A stretch of DNA of 60,244 nt from Deltaproteobacteria bacterium (GTDB lineage Bacteria; JAMCPX01): the NCBI GenBank assembly GCA_023382265.1, contig JAMCPX010000011.1:1-60244 (forward strand). The letters are read 5' to 3'. This document shows, one piece after another, positions 9,164-19,236 of this stretch. The notes beneath the pieces were generated by a model. It had not been told where the DNA came from. It searched no databases and saw nothing but the letters and a program-made list of their open reading frames with translations. Within the stretch, counting starts at the first letter, position 1, and every line of letters starts with the position of its first letter. A program made the translations under genes and the position numbers.

Positions 9164-11040
9164 GTAGAACAAAAAAAATTCATTCTACAAAGAGATCAAG
9201 CAGCATCAATAAAAGCAATTCAGCTCAAAAATTAAAAAGTAAAAAACTTAGAAAAACCCGCATTACTTCTGCAGAAAAATCAAAAAGGGTTAATAAGAAA
9301 GATAAGCTGACTCACAAGATAAAAAACAGGGAACTTAACGATAGCGTTGAGAGGCTGATCAATCTTGGTAAAGAAAAGGGTTATTTGACCTTTGATGAGG
9401 TAAACAACCTGCTGCCTTCTGATATCGTATCGCCTGATCAGATAGATGAAGTAATGAACATGTTTGGTAAACTTGATATTGAAGTTGTAGATGCAAATCA
9501 ATCTATCAAGGTTCAGGATTATCATCCGCATGAAGAAGAGAGCGAAGAAAATGTTCCTTATGAAAGGTTTAACGATCCCATAAAATTATACCTTAAAGAA
9601 ATGGGGAGTATGCCTCTTTTAAATAGAGAGTGGGAAGTTGGTATTGCAAAAACCATAGAAGATGGGAGAAATAAGGTATTTAACGCGCTTCTTTCTTTGC
9701 CCATAACGATAAGAGAGATACAGGAGACAGGGGATCGGCTGATAGTAGAAACTATTAAAGTTAAAGATATAATAAGGGAGGTTGAAGAAGATTTTACGCC
9801 CGAAGAAGAGGCAGCAACGATCCAGAAAACCATTGCAATAATTAAAAAGATGCATGATTATGAAGATGAAAGAAATATCTGCAGGGATTCTATAAAAAGA
9901 GGCAGGGATGTTAATAACTCAAAAGAACAGCTTGAGAAACTCAATCAAAAAGTGGCATCACTGTTGGTAGAACTTGCACCGAATGAAAAATTTATCTCCC
10001 AGATTACGGCTAAACTTAGATTACTTGTGGATAGACTTGATGCGGCAGAGGCTGAACAGAGAAGATGTGAAAAGGAATCAAAAATACCTTTAATAACACT
10101 TATAGGCCTATTGCCGAAATTTAATAGGTCATCTGCATCGGAGGTATTGAAGTTAGCTTCTAAATATAAACTCGATTATGATAAATTCAAAGAAATAATG
10201 AGGCGAATCAAGAATTCTATTTCGCAGATAAAGATTATTGAAGCAGAGGCTCAGTCTAATAATAAAGACTTAAGAAATACACTCAGAGAAGTTCTGTTGG
10301 GTGAGGATGAGACAAAAAAGGCAAAAGAAAAATTAATCCTTGCAAATCTAAGGCTTGTTGTAAGTATAGCGAAAAAATATACAAACAGAGGACTTAACCT
10401 TGCGGATCTTATACAGGAAGGAAATATCGGGTTAATGAAGGCTGTAGATAAATTTGAATATCAGCGCGGATATAAATTCAGCACTTATGCCACATGGTGG
10501 ATAAGACAGGCTATTACAAGGGCAATAGCGGATCAGGCGAGGACAATAAGAATACCCGTGCATATGATAGAAACGATCAATAAGCTCATAAGGACATCAA
10601 GATATCTTGTTCAGGATATAGGTAGGGAACCCACGCCTGAGGAGATTGCAGAAAAAATGGAACTTCCTGTTGACAAAGTAAGAAAGGTGTTAAAAATAGC
10701 TAAAGAGCCTATATCTCTTGAAACTCCTATAGGGGAAGAAGAGGATAGCCATTTAATAGATTTTATAGAAGATAAATCATTTGCGGGTCCGCATGAAGTT
10801 GTTATAAACGATAACCTGCAGGTATACACAAGGAGCATTCTCTCAGGACTTACTCCAAGAGAGGAAAAGGTTTTAAGACTGAGATTTGGTATTGGAGAAA
10901 AATCAGATCATACCCTAGAAGAAGTGGGTAAAGATTTTGAAGTTACAAGAGAAAGGATAAGGCAGATAGAGGCAAAAGCTTTAAGAAAGTTAAGGCATCC
11001 AAGCAGGAGTAAGGATTTAAGGACATTTGTAGAAGAATGA
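9160..11040 (+). CDS. rpoD: RNA polymerase primary sigma factor (sigma70)
   Basis: 626 residues. A Lys/Ser-rich head of about 45 residues precedes region 1.1. Region 1.2 begins [16 protein letters not shown] near 137. A non-conserved insert follows, then region 2 with [36 protein letters not shown] and the -10 reading [15 protein letters not shown]. Region 3 follows, and region 4 has [16 protein letters not shown] and the helix-turn-helix ending [17 protein letters not shown]. Complete regions 1.1 to 4.2 identify the housekeeping factor rather than an alternative sigma. It overlaps dnaG by 4 bases and a tRNA starts at the base after its stop. Confidence 0.97.
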   Translation: MSRTKKIHSTKRSSSINKSNSAQKLKSKKLRKTRITSAEKSKRVNKKDKLTHKIKNRELNDSVERLINLGKEKGYLTFDEVNNLLPSDIVSPDQIDEVMNMFGKLDIEVVDANQSIKVQDYHPHEEESEENVPYERFNDPIKLYLKEMGSMPLLNREWEVGIAKTIEDGRNKVFNALLSLPITIREIQETGDRLIVETIKVKDIIREVEEDFTPEEEAATIQKTIAIIKKMHDYEDERNICRDSIKRGRDVNNSKEQLEKLNQKVASLLVELAPNEKFISQITAKLRLLVDRLDAAEAEQRRCEKESKIPLITLIGLLPKFNRSSASEVLKLASKYKLDYDKFKEIMRRIKNSISQIKIIEAEAQSNNKDLRNTLREVLLGEDETKKAKEKLILANLRLVVSIAKKYTNRGLNLADLIQEGNIGLMKAVDKFEYQRGYKFSTYATWWIRQAITRAIADQARTIRIPVHMIETINKLIRTSRYLVQDIGREPTPEEIAEKMELPVDKVRKVLKIAKEPISLETPIGEEEDSHLIDFIEDKSFAGPHEVVINDNLQVYTRSILSGLTPREEKVLRLRFGIGEKSDHTLEEVGKDFEVTRERIRQIEAKALRKLRHPSRSKDLRTFVEE

Positions 11041-11113
11041 GGGCCCATAGCTCAGCTGGTAGAGCTACCGGCTCATAACCGGTTGGTCCCTGGTTCGAGT
11101 CCAGGTGGGCCCA
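11041..11113 (+). tRNA. tRNA with CAT anticodon (elongator Met or Ile2)
   Basis: 73 bases fold as a full cloverleaf: acceptor GGGCCCA/TGGGCCC, D stem GCTC/GAGC, anticodon stem ACCGG/CCGGT with loop CTCATAA, T stem CCTGG/CCAGG with TTCGAGT, discriminator A. CCA is not encoded. The first pair is G-C and the anticodon stem lacks three consecutive G-C pairs at the loop, so it is not initiator tRNA. Elongator Met and the lysidine-modified Ile2 cannot be separated by eye. It begins directly after the rpoD stop and is probably cut from the rpoD transcript. Confidence 0.95.
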
Positions 11114-11141
11114 TTTTATAAAAGAAAGGAGGCAGCAAAAT

Positions 11142-11885
11142 TTGGATATTGAGGTATTGAAGCAACTGCAGGAAATTGATCTCCAGCAAGACACGTTATT
11201 GCAAGAAAAAATTGAGTTGGAAGAGAGTTTAAGAAAGGATTTTGAGGAAAGCAAAGAGGTGCAAGAACTTATAGATGCGTTGGGTAAAAGTTTTGAACAA
11301 CTTGAAAGTGAAAGGAAGTCAAAAGAATCAGAGGTTCAGCAAACAAATGAGATGATAAAAAGATGGGATATGAGGTTAAAAGATGCGTCAACAGGCAGAG
11401 AGTATCAAGCATTTATGAGAGAAATTAATAGTGCTAAGAAAGACATCAGTAATATGGAGAATACTATAATGAAGCTGATGGAAGAGATTGAACAGGTAAA
11501 TAAAAATAAAGAGAAAGAGATTAAAAATCTTGAGATAATAAACAACAGGTTAAAACAGGTTAAAGAAAAAAGCGAAGGCAGGATTTCTTTTTTAACGCAA
11601 AAATTAAATGAACTTGAATCTCATCGTAATAGCATGTCAAAAGGTATAGAACAAAATCTGCTGAGTATGTATGAACAGATAAAAAAACAGAGAAAAATTG
11701 CGATAGTGAATGTCTCGAATGGTGTGTGCCAGGGTTGCTACATGAATATCCCTCCCCAGTTGTATAATGAGATCATGATGAATAACAGACTCATTAGATG
11801 TCCTCATTGTCAGAGGATTCTTTATTATAAGGCTGAGGAGAAGGTTCAGAAACAAAAAATAAAAAAGAGCAGAAAAGTAGTGTAA
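11142..11885 (+). CDS. Coiled-coil C4-type zinc-ribbon protein
   Basis: 247 residues from a TTG at 11142, chosen because AAGGAGG (11126-11132) lies just upstream. Residues 5-175 are almost all charged heptad-like helix (coiled coil). The end holds two CxxC pairs, CQGC and CPHC, spaced as a zinc ribbon with the loop MNIPPQLYNEIM between. This matches the widespread 'C4-type zinc ribbon' (zf-RING_7) family, thought to bind nucleic acid, of uncertain role. Its place beside rpoD and a tRNA is common in deltaproteobacterial genomes as far as I recall. Confidence 0.85.
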   Translation: MDIEVLKQLQEIDLQQDTLLQEKIELEESLRKDFEESKEVQELIDALGKSFEQLESERKSKESEVQQTNEMIKRWDMRLKDASTGREYQAFMREINSAKKDISNMENTIMKLMEEIEQVNKNKEKEIKNLEIINNRLKQVKEKSEGRISFLTQKLNELESHRNSMSKGIEQNLLSMYEQIKKQRKIAIVNVSNGVCQGCYMNIPPQLYNEIMMNNRLIRCPHCQRILYYKAEEKVQKQKIKKSRKVV

Positions 11886-11888
11886 ATC

Positions 11889-12740
11889 TTGAATCTCGAT
11901 GAGTATTTTAAATATCATAGAAAAGGTATTGAAAGTACCTTAGATTTACTTCTCCCTTCAGGACAAATACCCCCCTCAACTATTCACAAAGCAATGAGAT
12001 ATGCTGTATTTAACGGGGGTAAGAGATTAAGACCATTGATAGCAATTGCATCCGCTGACTATCTAAATATAAGAATAGACAGAACGATTTACGCAATAGC
12101 TGGTATCATAGAGATCATACACACCTATTCACTAATACATGATGATCTGCCTGCGATGGATGATTCAAGCCTCAGGAGAGGAAAACCAACGGTTCATAAA
12201 ATGTTTAATGAGCCCATAGCAATACTTGCAGGCGATGCTCTTCTTACTTATGCGTTTGAAGCACTCGGAAATATTGCAATTTTCAAAAAAAGCGGAGACA
12301 TAAAAAACCTTTTGGTTGAATTGGCGCATCACATAGGTACAGCCGGGCTTGTCGGAGGGCAGGTTGTTGATATAGAAGCTAAAAACAAGAAAATCGGCAT
12401 GGATGATATAGATTTTATTCATAGAAACAAAACCGCAGCACTTATAAGATTCTCAGCCATTGCACCTGCCGTATTTTTTAAGAGAAAGTCAAAAATTCAT
12501 GAGCTTAGAGACTATGGTGAATCGCTCGGTATGGCTTTTCAGATAGGTGACGATATTGACGATCATGATAAATCAGAGAATAATGGTGAGCCATCTATAG
12601 TAAATGTTGTGGGACTTGATACTGCAAAGGATTTGTTTTATGAATATATAGATAAGGCAAAAAGCCTTGTAAAGCAAAAAGAGAATAACAAATATCTTAT
12701 AGGTATATGCGATTGGGTAAAAGAGAGTTTTAACCTATGA
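11889..12740 (+). CDS. ispA: Polyprenyl (farnesyl/geranylgeranyl) diphosphate synthase
   Basis: 283 residues from a TTG at 11889; the next in-frame ATG would cut off the N-terminal helix. It condenses IPP with allylic diphosphates. The first aspartate-rich motif is DDLPAMDD (near residue 82) and the second region is QIGDDIDDHD (near 218). GGKRLRP near 40 binds diphosphate. The short DDxxxxD spacing and size are those of bacterial short-chain (C15-C20) synthases. The second motif reads DDIDD instead of the usual DDILD, a small change. It overlaps dxs by 4 bases, so both isoprenoid enzymes are made together. Confidence 0.92.
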   Translation: MNLDEYFKYHRKGIESTLDLLLPSGQIPPSTIHKAMRYAVFNGGKRLRPLIAIASADYLNIRIDRTIYAIAGIIEIIHTYSLIHDDLPAMDDSSLRRGKPTVHKMFNEPIAILAGDALLTYAFEALGNIAIFKKSGDIKNLLVELAHHIGTAGLVGGQVVDIEAKNKKIGMDDIDFIHRNKTAALIRFSAIAPAVFFKRKSKIHELRDYGESLGMAFQIGDDIDDHDKSENNGEPSIVNVVGLDTAKDLFYEYIDKAKSLVKQKENNKYLIGICDWVKESFNL

Positions 12741-14617
12741 TATTGGAGAAAATAAATAATCCATCGGATCTCAAGAAACTCAAGCTTGATGAGCTTGTGT
12801 TGCTTGCTGATGAAATAAGGACAGAGATTATAGATACCGTTTCTGTTAATGGCGGTCATCTTTCAGCAAGTCTTGGAGCAGTAGAACTTGTAATAGCCCT
12901 TCACTATGTTTTTGATACGCCGAATGACAAGATTATATGGGATGTTGGGCATCAGGCTTATGCTCATAAACTAATCACAGGTAGAAGAGAGCAGTTTAAA
13001 ACGCTTAGATTATTTAATGGGATAAGCGGTTTTCTTAAACGGGACGAAAGTGAATACGATGTGTTTGGTGCAGGACATTCAAGCACCTCCATATCGGCAG
13101 CTCTTGGTATAAAAGAAGCATTAAAGATAAAGAAAGACAAAGATTCAAAAGTTGTTGCCGTAATAGGTGATGGTTCATTGACAGCCGGCATCGCTTTTGA
13201 AGGGCTTGATCACAGCGGCCATTTAAGAAGTGATTTGATTGTTGTCGTTAATGATAATGGTATGAGCATCTCGCCGAATGTTGGAGCTATCTCCAATTTT
13301 CTAAGCAGGAAAATGACGAGTTCGAGGTTCGCTCATTTAAGAAAACGTATAAAAGATTTTATCCGTTCTCTTCCGGGAAGGTTCAGTGTTTCTCTTTATT
13401 CTGTCGCAAAGCGTACAGAAGCTTCATTCAAAAGCCTTGTAACTCCCGGTATACTTTTTGAAGGGCTTGGTTTCCAGTACATAGGACCCATAAAAGGCCA
13501 TAACATTAAAGAACTTGTAGAAACATTCGAAAATGTCAAAAACTGGGATGGTGCCGTACTTGTTCATATAAAAACACAGAAAGGCAAAGGGTATGAGCCC
13601 GCGGAAAAGGATCCCGTTTTCTGGCATGGGGTTGGTTCTTTTGATAAATTAAGCGGCAGGGTTAACTCAAATGGCAACAAGATACCGTCGTACACAAAGG
13701 TATTTGGTGATTCTTTGATAAAACTTGCAGGACAGGATGATAAGATAGTCGCAATAACTGCTGCGATGCCTGATGGTACAGGACTTGAGCAGTTTAAAAA
13801 TATATTTCCAGATAGATTTTATGATATTGGTATTGCAGAGCAGCATGGTATTACATTTGCTGCAGGTCTTGCGGTAGAGGGATTAAAGCCTGTTGCAGCT
13901 ATTTATTCTACCTTTCTTCAAAGGGCTTTTGATCAGATTATCCATGATGTATGCCTGCAGAATCTTGGTGTTACAATGGCATTGGATAGAGCCGGTATTG
14001 TAGGTCAGGACGGCCCAACCCATCATGGTATTTTTGATCTTTCCTATCTAAGGCTTATACCTAACATGGTTATAATGGCGCCAAAGGATGAAGAAGAATT
14101 AAGACATATGCTTTATACATCTGTAAATCTTGGTAAGCCATGCGCAATAAGATACCCAAGAGGCAAGGGTATTGGAGTTCCCATTACCAATGGCTTTAGA
14201 ACTATACCGGTAGGCAAGGGTGAAATTGTTGAAAAAGGGAATGATGTCGCAATCGTTGCAATCGGGGATATGGTTTATCCATCCCTCAGAGCGAGGGAAA
14301 TACTCGTTTCACATGGAATAAGTGCCAGTGTTGTAAACGCAAGATTTGTAAAACCAATCGATGAGCAGCTTCTTACAGAGCTTGCACAGAAGTTTGAAGT
14401 TATCTTTACAGTTGAAAACAATACGGGTATAGGTGGATTTGGCAGTGCGGTAACAGAGTTTCTTGCAGCAAGAGCATTAAAGTATAATCGTATTTATACG
14501 ATCAGTCTGCCGGATATCTTTGTTCCTCATGGAGATCAGAATAAACTGAAAGAACTTTATGATTTATACCCTGAAGGTATTGCAAAAAGAATCATTTTGT
14601 TTTTACAGAAAACATGA
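12737..14617 (+). CDS. dxs: 1-deoxy-D-xylulose-5-phosphate synthase
   Basis: 626 residues, full length. A thiamine-diphosphate enzyme that joins pyruvate and glyceraldehyde-3-phosphate in the first step of the MEP isoprenoid pathway. The N-terminal part shows GHLSASLGAVEL, WDVGHQAYAHK and the ThDP/Mg motif VIGDGSLTAG...NDNGMSIS (about 142-180). The central transketolase domain has DIGIAEQHGITFAAGLA (near 363), with the catalytic Glu, followed by DRAGIVGQDGPTHHG. The ATGA overlap with ispA shows coupling. A region of 55 bases separates it from yebC. Confidence 0.97.
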   Translation: MILEKINNPSDLKKLKLDELVLLADEIRTEIIDTVSVNGGHLSASLGAVELVIALHYVFDTPNDKIIWDVGHQAYAHKLITGRREQFKTLRLFNGISGFLKRDESEYDVFGAGHSSTSISAALGIKEALKIKKDKDSKVVAVIGDGSLTAGIAFEGLDHSGHLRSDLIVVVNDNGMSISPNVGAISNFLSRKMTSSRFAHLRKRIKDFIRSLPGRFSVSLYSVAKRTEASFKSLVTPGILFEGLGFQYIGPIKGHNIKELVETFENVKNWDGAVLVHIKTQKGKGYEPAEKDPVFWHGVGSFDKLSGRVNSNGNKIPSYTKVFGDSLIKLAGQDDKIVAITAAMPDGTGLEQFKNIFPDRFYDIGIAEQHGITFAAGLAVEGLKPVAAIYSTFLQRAFDQIIHDVCLQNLGVTMALDRAGIVGQDGPTHHGIFDLSYLRLIPNMVIMAPKDEEELRHMLYTSVNLGKPCAIRYPRGKGIGVPITNGFRTIPVGKGEIVEKGNDVAIVAIGDMVYPSLRAREILVSHGISASVVNARFVKPIDEQLLTELAQKFEVIFTVENNTGIGGFGSAVTEFLAARALKYNRIYTISLPDIFVPHGDQNKLKELYDLYPEGIAKRIILFLQKT

Positions 14618-14672
14618 GCATTTGATCTTGGTAAGATAGCATTTAAGTATTAAAATAAAGGAGGTATTTATA

Positions 14673-15428
14673 ATGTCAGGACATTCTAAATGGGCAACGA
14701 TAAAGCACAAAAAAGGCAAAGAAGATGCAAGAAGAGGTAAAATCTTTACCAAACTTATAAGGGAGATTATTACTGCTTCAAGGATCGGGGGCGGGAATAT
14801 AGATACAAATTCAAGACTTAGATCAGCAGTAACATTGGCAAAACAGGAAAATATGCCCAGGCAAAATATTGATAACGCTATCAAAAAGGGTACCGGGGAA
14901 CTTGAGGGAGAGGTATATGAAGAAATCATGTATGAGGGTTATGGACCGGGTGGAGTTGCCATGTTAGTTCAGGTAATGACGGATAATAAGAACCGCTCAG
15001 CAGCGGAGATCAGGCATATCTTCTCACGGCATGGAGGTAATCTTGGAGAGGCAGGCTGCGTCAGCTGGATGTTCAAACAAAAAGGGCAGTTTCTTATACC
15101 TGATGATATAACAACAGAGGATAAATTGCTTGAGATGCTCATGGAGTTTGATATCGAGGATGTAAGCCACGATGAAGACGGGAAGATTTTTGAAGTGCTT
15201 GTTTTACCGTCTGCTTTTGATACAGTAAAAGATGTTCTTGATAAGGCAGGTATTAAATATAACTTTGCAGAAGTTTCACTTGTTCCGCAGACGTACATTA
15301 CTTTAAAGGGGAGGGAGGCAGAACAGATGCTAAAGCTTATGGAAACGCTCGAGGATCATGACGATGTTCAAAAGGTTTATGCTAATTTTGATATCTCTGA
15401 AAAAGAGATGGAGGCCGTAAGTCAATGA
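14673..15428 (+). CDS. yebC: YebC/PmpR-family protein (TACO1 family)
   Basis: 251 residues beginning [18 protein letters not shown], the family signature. Members have been described as transcriptional regulators and, more recently, as factors that help ribosomes past proline-rich stretches. [20 protein letters not shown] near residue 95 is also typical. AAAGGAGG lies just before the ATG. The gene sits before ruvC, with a 4-base overlap (ATGA), as in many bacteria, so it is co-expressed with the Holliday-junction genes. Confidence 0.95.
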   Translation: MSGHSKWATIKHKKGKEDARRGKIFTKLIREIITASRIGGGNIDTNSRLRSAVTLAKQENMPRQNIDNAIKKGTGELEGEVYEEIMYEGYGPGGVAMLVQVMTDNKNRSAAEIRHIFSRHGGNLGEAGCVSWMFKQKGQFLIPDDITTEDKLLEMLMEFDIEDVSHDEDGKIFEVLVLPSAFDTVKDVLDKAGIKYNFAEVSLVPQTYITLKGREAEQMLKLMETLEDHDDVQKVYANFDISEKEMEAVSQ

Positions 15429-15928
15429 TAATACTGGGTATTGACCCAGGTTCCAATATCATGGGATGGGCTGTTATTGAGCAGATTAATAACGGTTATG
15501 GCTACACCTCATCAGGGGTAATTAATTTAAAGAATGTTGATTCCCTTCAACAAAGCCTGAAGTCCATTTATTGGGAGATTGGCAGGCTTATAGAACTGTA
15601 TCATCCGGGAGCTGTAGCTATAGAAACGGCTTTCTTCTCAAAGAATCAGAGGAGTGCGTTTATTATCGTCCAATCTGCTACTGCTGCCATGCTCGCCTCA
15701 CTTAATAAAAGTATCCCGTTATATGAGTACCAGCCAATGATGATAAAAAAGGCACTCACCGGATATGGGAATGCGACAAAGGATCAGGTTCAGTTTATGG
15801 TGAAGAGGCTCCTCGGTCTTAACGGGAGCTTTGTGCTTGATGCATCCGATGCAATGGCCGTTGCTATATGCCACATAAATTCTATTCAACTAAAAAACAG
15901 ATTTATACCCAATGTTATTTCACATTAA
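15425..15928 (+). CDS. ruvC: Holliday junction resolvase RuvC
   Basis: 167 residues. It cleaves four-way DNA junctions symmetrically. The RNase H-like acidic residues are in place: Asp7 in [11 protein letters not shown], Glu in [12 protein letters not shown] (near 68) and the C-terminal pair in [13 protein letters not shown] (near 138-141). The KxxxxxGxGxAxKxQV-type segment reads [15 protein letters not shown]. It overlaps yebC at the start and ruvA by 17 bases at the end. Confidence 0.96.
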   Translation: MIILGIDPGSNIMGWAVIEQINNGYGYTSSGVINLKNVDSLQQSLKSIYWEIGRLIELYHPGAVAIETAFFSKNQRSAFIIVQSATAAMLASLNKSIPLYEYQPMMIKKALTGYGNATKDQVQFMVKRLLGLNGSFVLDASDAMAVAICHINSIQLKNRFIPNVISH

Positions 15929-16496
15929 AGGCATATTGTCAGAGAAAAGAATCGATTCAATCGTGGTAGATGTAAACGGAATAGGTTTTGAATTGTTTGT
16001 AACCGCTACTACGTACAAAGACATGCCAGATGAAGGCGGGCAAGTTACGGTTCATATTTATACCCAGGTAAGGGATGATGATATATTTTTATATGGATTC
16101 TCAACGTTAAGGGAAAAAGAGCTTTTCAAACTCTTAATCTCCGTATCAGGCATAGGTCCCAAAATAGCAAGGAATATTTTGTCAGGTATTCAAGCAGAGG
16201 AGCTTATAAATGCTATCGTATCAAAGGATATAGCAAGGCTGTCCTCAGTCCCGGGGCTTGGGAAAAAGGGTGCAGAGAAGATCGTTGTAGAGATAAGAGA
16301 AAAGATCGGCAATCTTCAACATACAGCTCAAACTTTAGATACACAAACTATGTTTTCCGATGCGGTATCAGCACTTGTTAATTTAGGTTACAAGTACCAG
16401 CAGGCACAAATAGCGGTACAGTCGGTTTTAAAGGAACATCTAAACAGCAAGATCGAGGGAATAATAAAACTGTCATTAAAAGAACTCAGTAAATGA
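15912..16496 (+). CDS. ruvA: Holliday junction branch migration subunit RuvA
   Basis: 194 residues. The N-terminal OB fold ([28 protein letters not shown]), two helix-hairpin-helix motifs (LLISVSGIGPKIARNIL and LSSVPGLGKKGAEKIV, about 75-125) and a C-terminal domain (about 145-194, DAVSALVNLGYKYQQAQIAV) that contacts RuvB are all present. It binds the junction and loads RuvB. The 17-base overlap with ruvC points to coupled translation. Confidence 0.96.
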   Translation: MLFHIKGILSEKRIDSIVVDVNGIGFELFVTATTYKDMPDEGGQVTVHIYTQVRDDDIFLYGFSTLREKELFKLLISVSGIGPKIARNILSGIQAEELINAIVSKDIARLSSVPGLGKKGAEKIVVEIREKIGNLQHTAQTLDTQTMFSDAVSALVNLGYKYQQAQIAVQSVLKEHLNSKIEGIIKLSLKELSK

Positions 16497-16519
16497 AACT
16501 GTAAAGATAACATTAAAAA

Positions 16520-17545
16520 ATGAACGAACAATTTGATCCAAGAAAAAAAATAGAGGATGAGGTTTACGAGCAGAAGATCAGACCTAACAAGTTTTCCGAA
16601 TATATCGGTCAGGACAAAGTCATACAGAACCTAAAGGTTTTTATTCAGGCAGCGAAAGAGAGGGGAGAGGCACTCGATCATGTTCTATTTTATGGACCAC
16701 CGGGACTCGGTAAAACTACACTTGCATATATCGTTTCATCAGAGCTTGGCGTCGGAATAAAAACAACATCAGGTCCCATTCTTGAGAAAACAGGGGATAT
16801 AGCGGCAATACTTACAAACCTTAATGAGAAAGACGTGCTTTTCATTGATGAGATTCACAGAATAAATACATCCGTAGGTGAGGTGCTTTACCCAGCGATG
16901 GAAGATTTTAAACTTGATATAATCATAGGACAGGGCCCTTCAGCAAGGGCTATCAGGCTTGATATCCCCAAATTTACACTTGTTGGTGCGACAACACGAT
17001 CCGGTCTTATTCCTTCGCCGCTTAGAGATAGGTTTGGATTTTCTGCTGGTCTTGAATTTTATTCCACTCAGGAGCTAAAGCAGATCGTGAGGCGTTCCGC
17101 CGCAATCATAGGTATAGAGATTACAGAAGAAGGAAGCTTTGAGATTGCAAAGCGGGCAAGGGCTACGCCAAGGGTTGCTATAAGGCTCGTAAGAAGGATA
17201 AGGGACTATGCGCAGGTTCAGGGTAATGGTATTATAGATATTGATATAGCAAAAAAATCACTAGAAATGCTCGGTATAGATGAGCTTGGACTTGACAGAA
17301 TGGATTTAAGGATTCTCTCTGCGATCATTGAAAAATTTAATGGAGGCCCTGTCGGACTTGATACCATTGCGGTAGCTGTTGGAGAAGAGAGTGATACGAT
17401 TGAAGAGGTATACGAACCTTATCTGATTCAGTGCGGCATGTTATCAAGGACATCTAGAGGAAGGATTGCAACCGAGCTTTCGTATAGGCATCTTGGAATA
17501 AAATACCCTCTATCAAATCAGACGGATCTATTCAAAAATAAATGA
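16520..17545 (+). CDS. ruvB: Holliday junction branch migration helicase RuvB
   Basis: 341 residues. AAA+ motor with Walker [10 protein letters not shown] (near 59), Walker B LFIDEIHR (near 107), sensor 1 GATTRSG and an arginine finger region LRDRFGF, then a C-terminal winged helix (from about 260, [24 protein letters not shown]). With RuvA it drives branch migration before RuvC cuts. It follows ruvA by 23 bases and ends the yebC-ruvCAB group. Confidence 0.97.
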   Translation: MNEQFDPRKKIEDEVYEQKIRPNKFSEYIGQDKVIQNLKVFIQAAKERGEALDHVLFYGPPGLGKTTLAYIVSSELGVGIKTTSGPILEKTGDIAAILTNLNEKDVLFIDEIHRINTSVGEVLYPAMEDFKLDIIIGQGPSARAIRLDIPKFTLVGATTRSGLIPSPLRDRFGFSAGLEFYSTQELKQIVRRSAAIIGIEITEEGSFEIAKRARATPRVAIRLVRRIRDYAQVQGNGIIDIDIAKKSLEMLGIDELGLDRMDLRILSAIIEKFNGGPVGLDTIAVAVGEESDTIEEVYEPYLIQCGMLSRTSRGRIATELSYRHLGIKYPLSNQTDLFKNK

Positions 17546-17572
17546 GTTTACTGCATAAAAATGTAAAACAGA

Positions 17573-19168
17573 ATGACCCTTTCCTCAAATAAAAAAATAA
17601 ATCAACAGAGACTTATTAAATACTTCAGGTTGGTTTTCCCATATCTATTTATCGGGGTTCTAACATATTTTTATCTTTCATTTTATAAATACTATTTGCC
17701 GTCTCCAACTGAGGATGAAGGTGCTTTCCTTTATAGAGCTAATGATATCTTGCATCACATGGTTTTATACAAGGATATTGGTGCAATACTTTTACCAGGT
17801 AATTACTACTTTCTTGCATTCATATATAAAATATTCGGCTACAGCTTTGGTGTTACACGTGAATTGGTACTGATAATTGATACGATTATAAGCCTTTTAT
17901 TGTTCCATCTCTCCAGTAAAATCATAGATAAATGGTTCTCAGTTATTCCACCTTTGTTGTTTGTACTTTACGGCTTTCCTGAAGTATTTGGTTATTACCA
18001 TTATACAAATGGCATGCTTCTTCTGTTTACATCATTATTATTTTTTCTTTATTATCTTGATAATTATAACAATATCCTGTTATTGTTTACAGGCATATTT
18101 GTAGGCTTAACAACGCTATTTTTGCAGTCTGCGGGTTTTTATGCATTCATTGCCATTGTTTTTGTTATGTGGACAAGAAAGAATAGTGATAGAATAAAAT
18201 CTATAGGTTTTTTTGTTTTAAGCTTATCGGTTATAATTCTTATTCCATTTATCTATCTTGCGTATAAGCATGCCTTCATATCTTTTATACAAGATGAACT
18301 TGTTGCTGCACGTATCTACAAAGGGTTGGTATCGTTTTCCATGCTTATGCTTTTTAAGTCTATGTTACCCGTATGGCATGAACAATCGATAATAATCGTA
18401 TCAGTTTTTAGTATTATTGGTATAACGGGTATAATCTTGCTTGTCTTTAAGAAACACAAAACACCAGCCCAGACCGTTTTATTTATTGGAACAGGTGTAT
18501 TATTTCTAAATACATGGCAGAGAATTATATTTGCACCGTTGTATCTCGTGTTTATAAACTCTGCAATGACAATGGTGTTTTTGATATGGCTTTTTAAAGT
18601 TTTACTTGATTATCTAAGAACGAAACTGTGGATAGTACTGTATAACGGGATAAATAGGCTTATAAGTATTGTCGCATTTGCCGCACTTGTGGGTATAGGT
18701 TTTAAATTTTATTCACGCATAAACTATATACAAAATAACGCTAATTGGTTTAATGTTAACGGCATAGAACTCTGGACATACAATAAGCAGAACGCAATGG
18801 ATTTGGAGAGTTTTTCCATGCACGCTAAACGGATCATGGGTAACGAGCGGATGGTACTTGTTTATCCATATTCACCTATTCTTTATACATTACTAGATCT
18901 CGAAAGTCCGTCAAAATATGATGTCCTGATAAAGGTTGGTAACAGCAAGGGAACACCCAATGCTGTTTTGGAAGATACAATCAAGCATCTCAAGAATATT
19001 CCGGTAAGATTTATTATTACTTATGATTGGGCTCCAAACACATTTGAAACGACATCCAAAGAGCTTGGGATTAAATATGTTCCGAATAAACTTGATGAGT
19101 ACATAATGCATCATTATGTCCCTGTATTCAGGAGGGGTGGTTTTGTTTTGATGGCATTAGAACAATAA
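17573..19168 (+). CDS. Polytopic GT-C-like glycosyltransferase (paralogue of 48184 and 59440)
   Basis: 531 residues with roughly ten to twelve hydrophobic helices in the first 385 and a soluble end. After the first helix comes TEDEGAFLYRANDILHHM...YKDIGAILLPGNYYFLAFIYKIFGYS, the acidic first-loop pattern of GT-C (ArnT/PMT-like) lipid-sugar-dependent glycosyltransferases. The same order of motifs occurs in the proteins at 48184 and 59440 (DEG, YRDF, PGN(F/Y)FLLA, FLQSAG) and the soluble tail also matches the one at 48184 (LWTY...MGNER...YTLL...RFIITY). No strong SD is seen at the ATG. It lies 27 bases after ruvB. Donor and acceptor are unknown. Confidence 0.7.
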   Translation: MTLSSNKKINQQRLIKYFRLVFPYLFIGVLTYFYLSFYKYYLPSPTEDEGAFLYRANDILHHMVLYKDIGAILLPGNYYFLAFIYKIFGYSFGVTRELVLIIDTIISLLLFHLSSKIIDKWFSVIPPLLFVLYGFPEVFGYYHYTNGMLLLFTSLLFFLYYLDNYNNILLLFTGIFVGLTTLFLQSAGFYAFIAIVFVMWTRKNSDRIKSIGFFVLSLSVIILIPFIYLAYKHAFISFIQDELVAARIYKGLVSFSMLMLFKSMLPVWHEQSIIIVSVFSIIGITGIILLVFKKHKTPAQTVLFIGTGVLFLNTWQRIIFAPLYLVFINSAMTMVFLIWLFKVLLDYLRTKLWIVLYNGINRLISIVAFAALVGIGFKFYSRINYIQNNANWFNVNGIELWTYNKQNAMDLESFSMHAKRIMGNERMVLVYPYSPILYTLLDLESPSKYDVLIKVGNSKGTPNAVLEDTIKHLKNIPVRFIITYDWAPNTFETTSKELGIKYVPNKLDEYIMHHYVPVFRRGGFVLMALEQ

Positions 19169-19236
19169 TCTTCCGGACAAGTTTAAAACCCGCACTGCAA
19201 AACTATTTAGGTTTTTGGATCAATTAAAACCCATTG

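Noticed and set aside
14628-14656. TTGGTA-N17-TAAAAT upstream of yebC looks like a promoter
   Set aside because: Transcription would start near 14663, inside the AAAGGAGG ribosome site, which would remove it; the gene is more likely read from further up.
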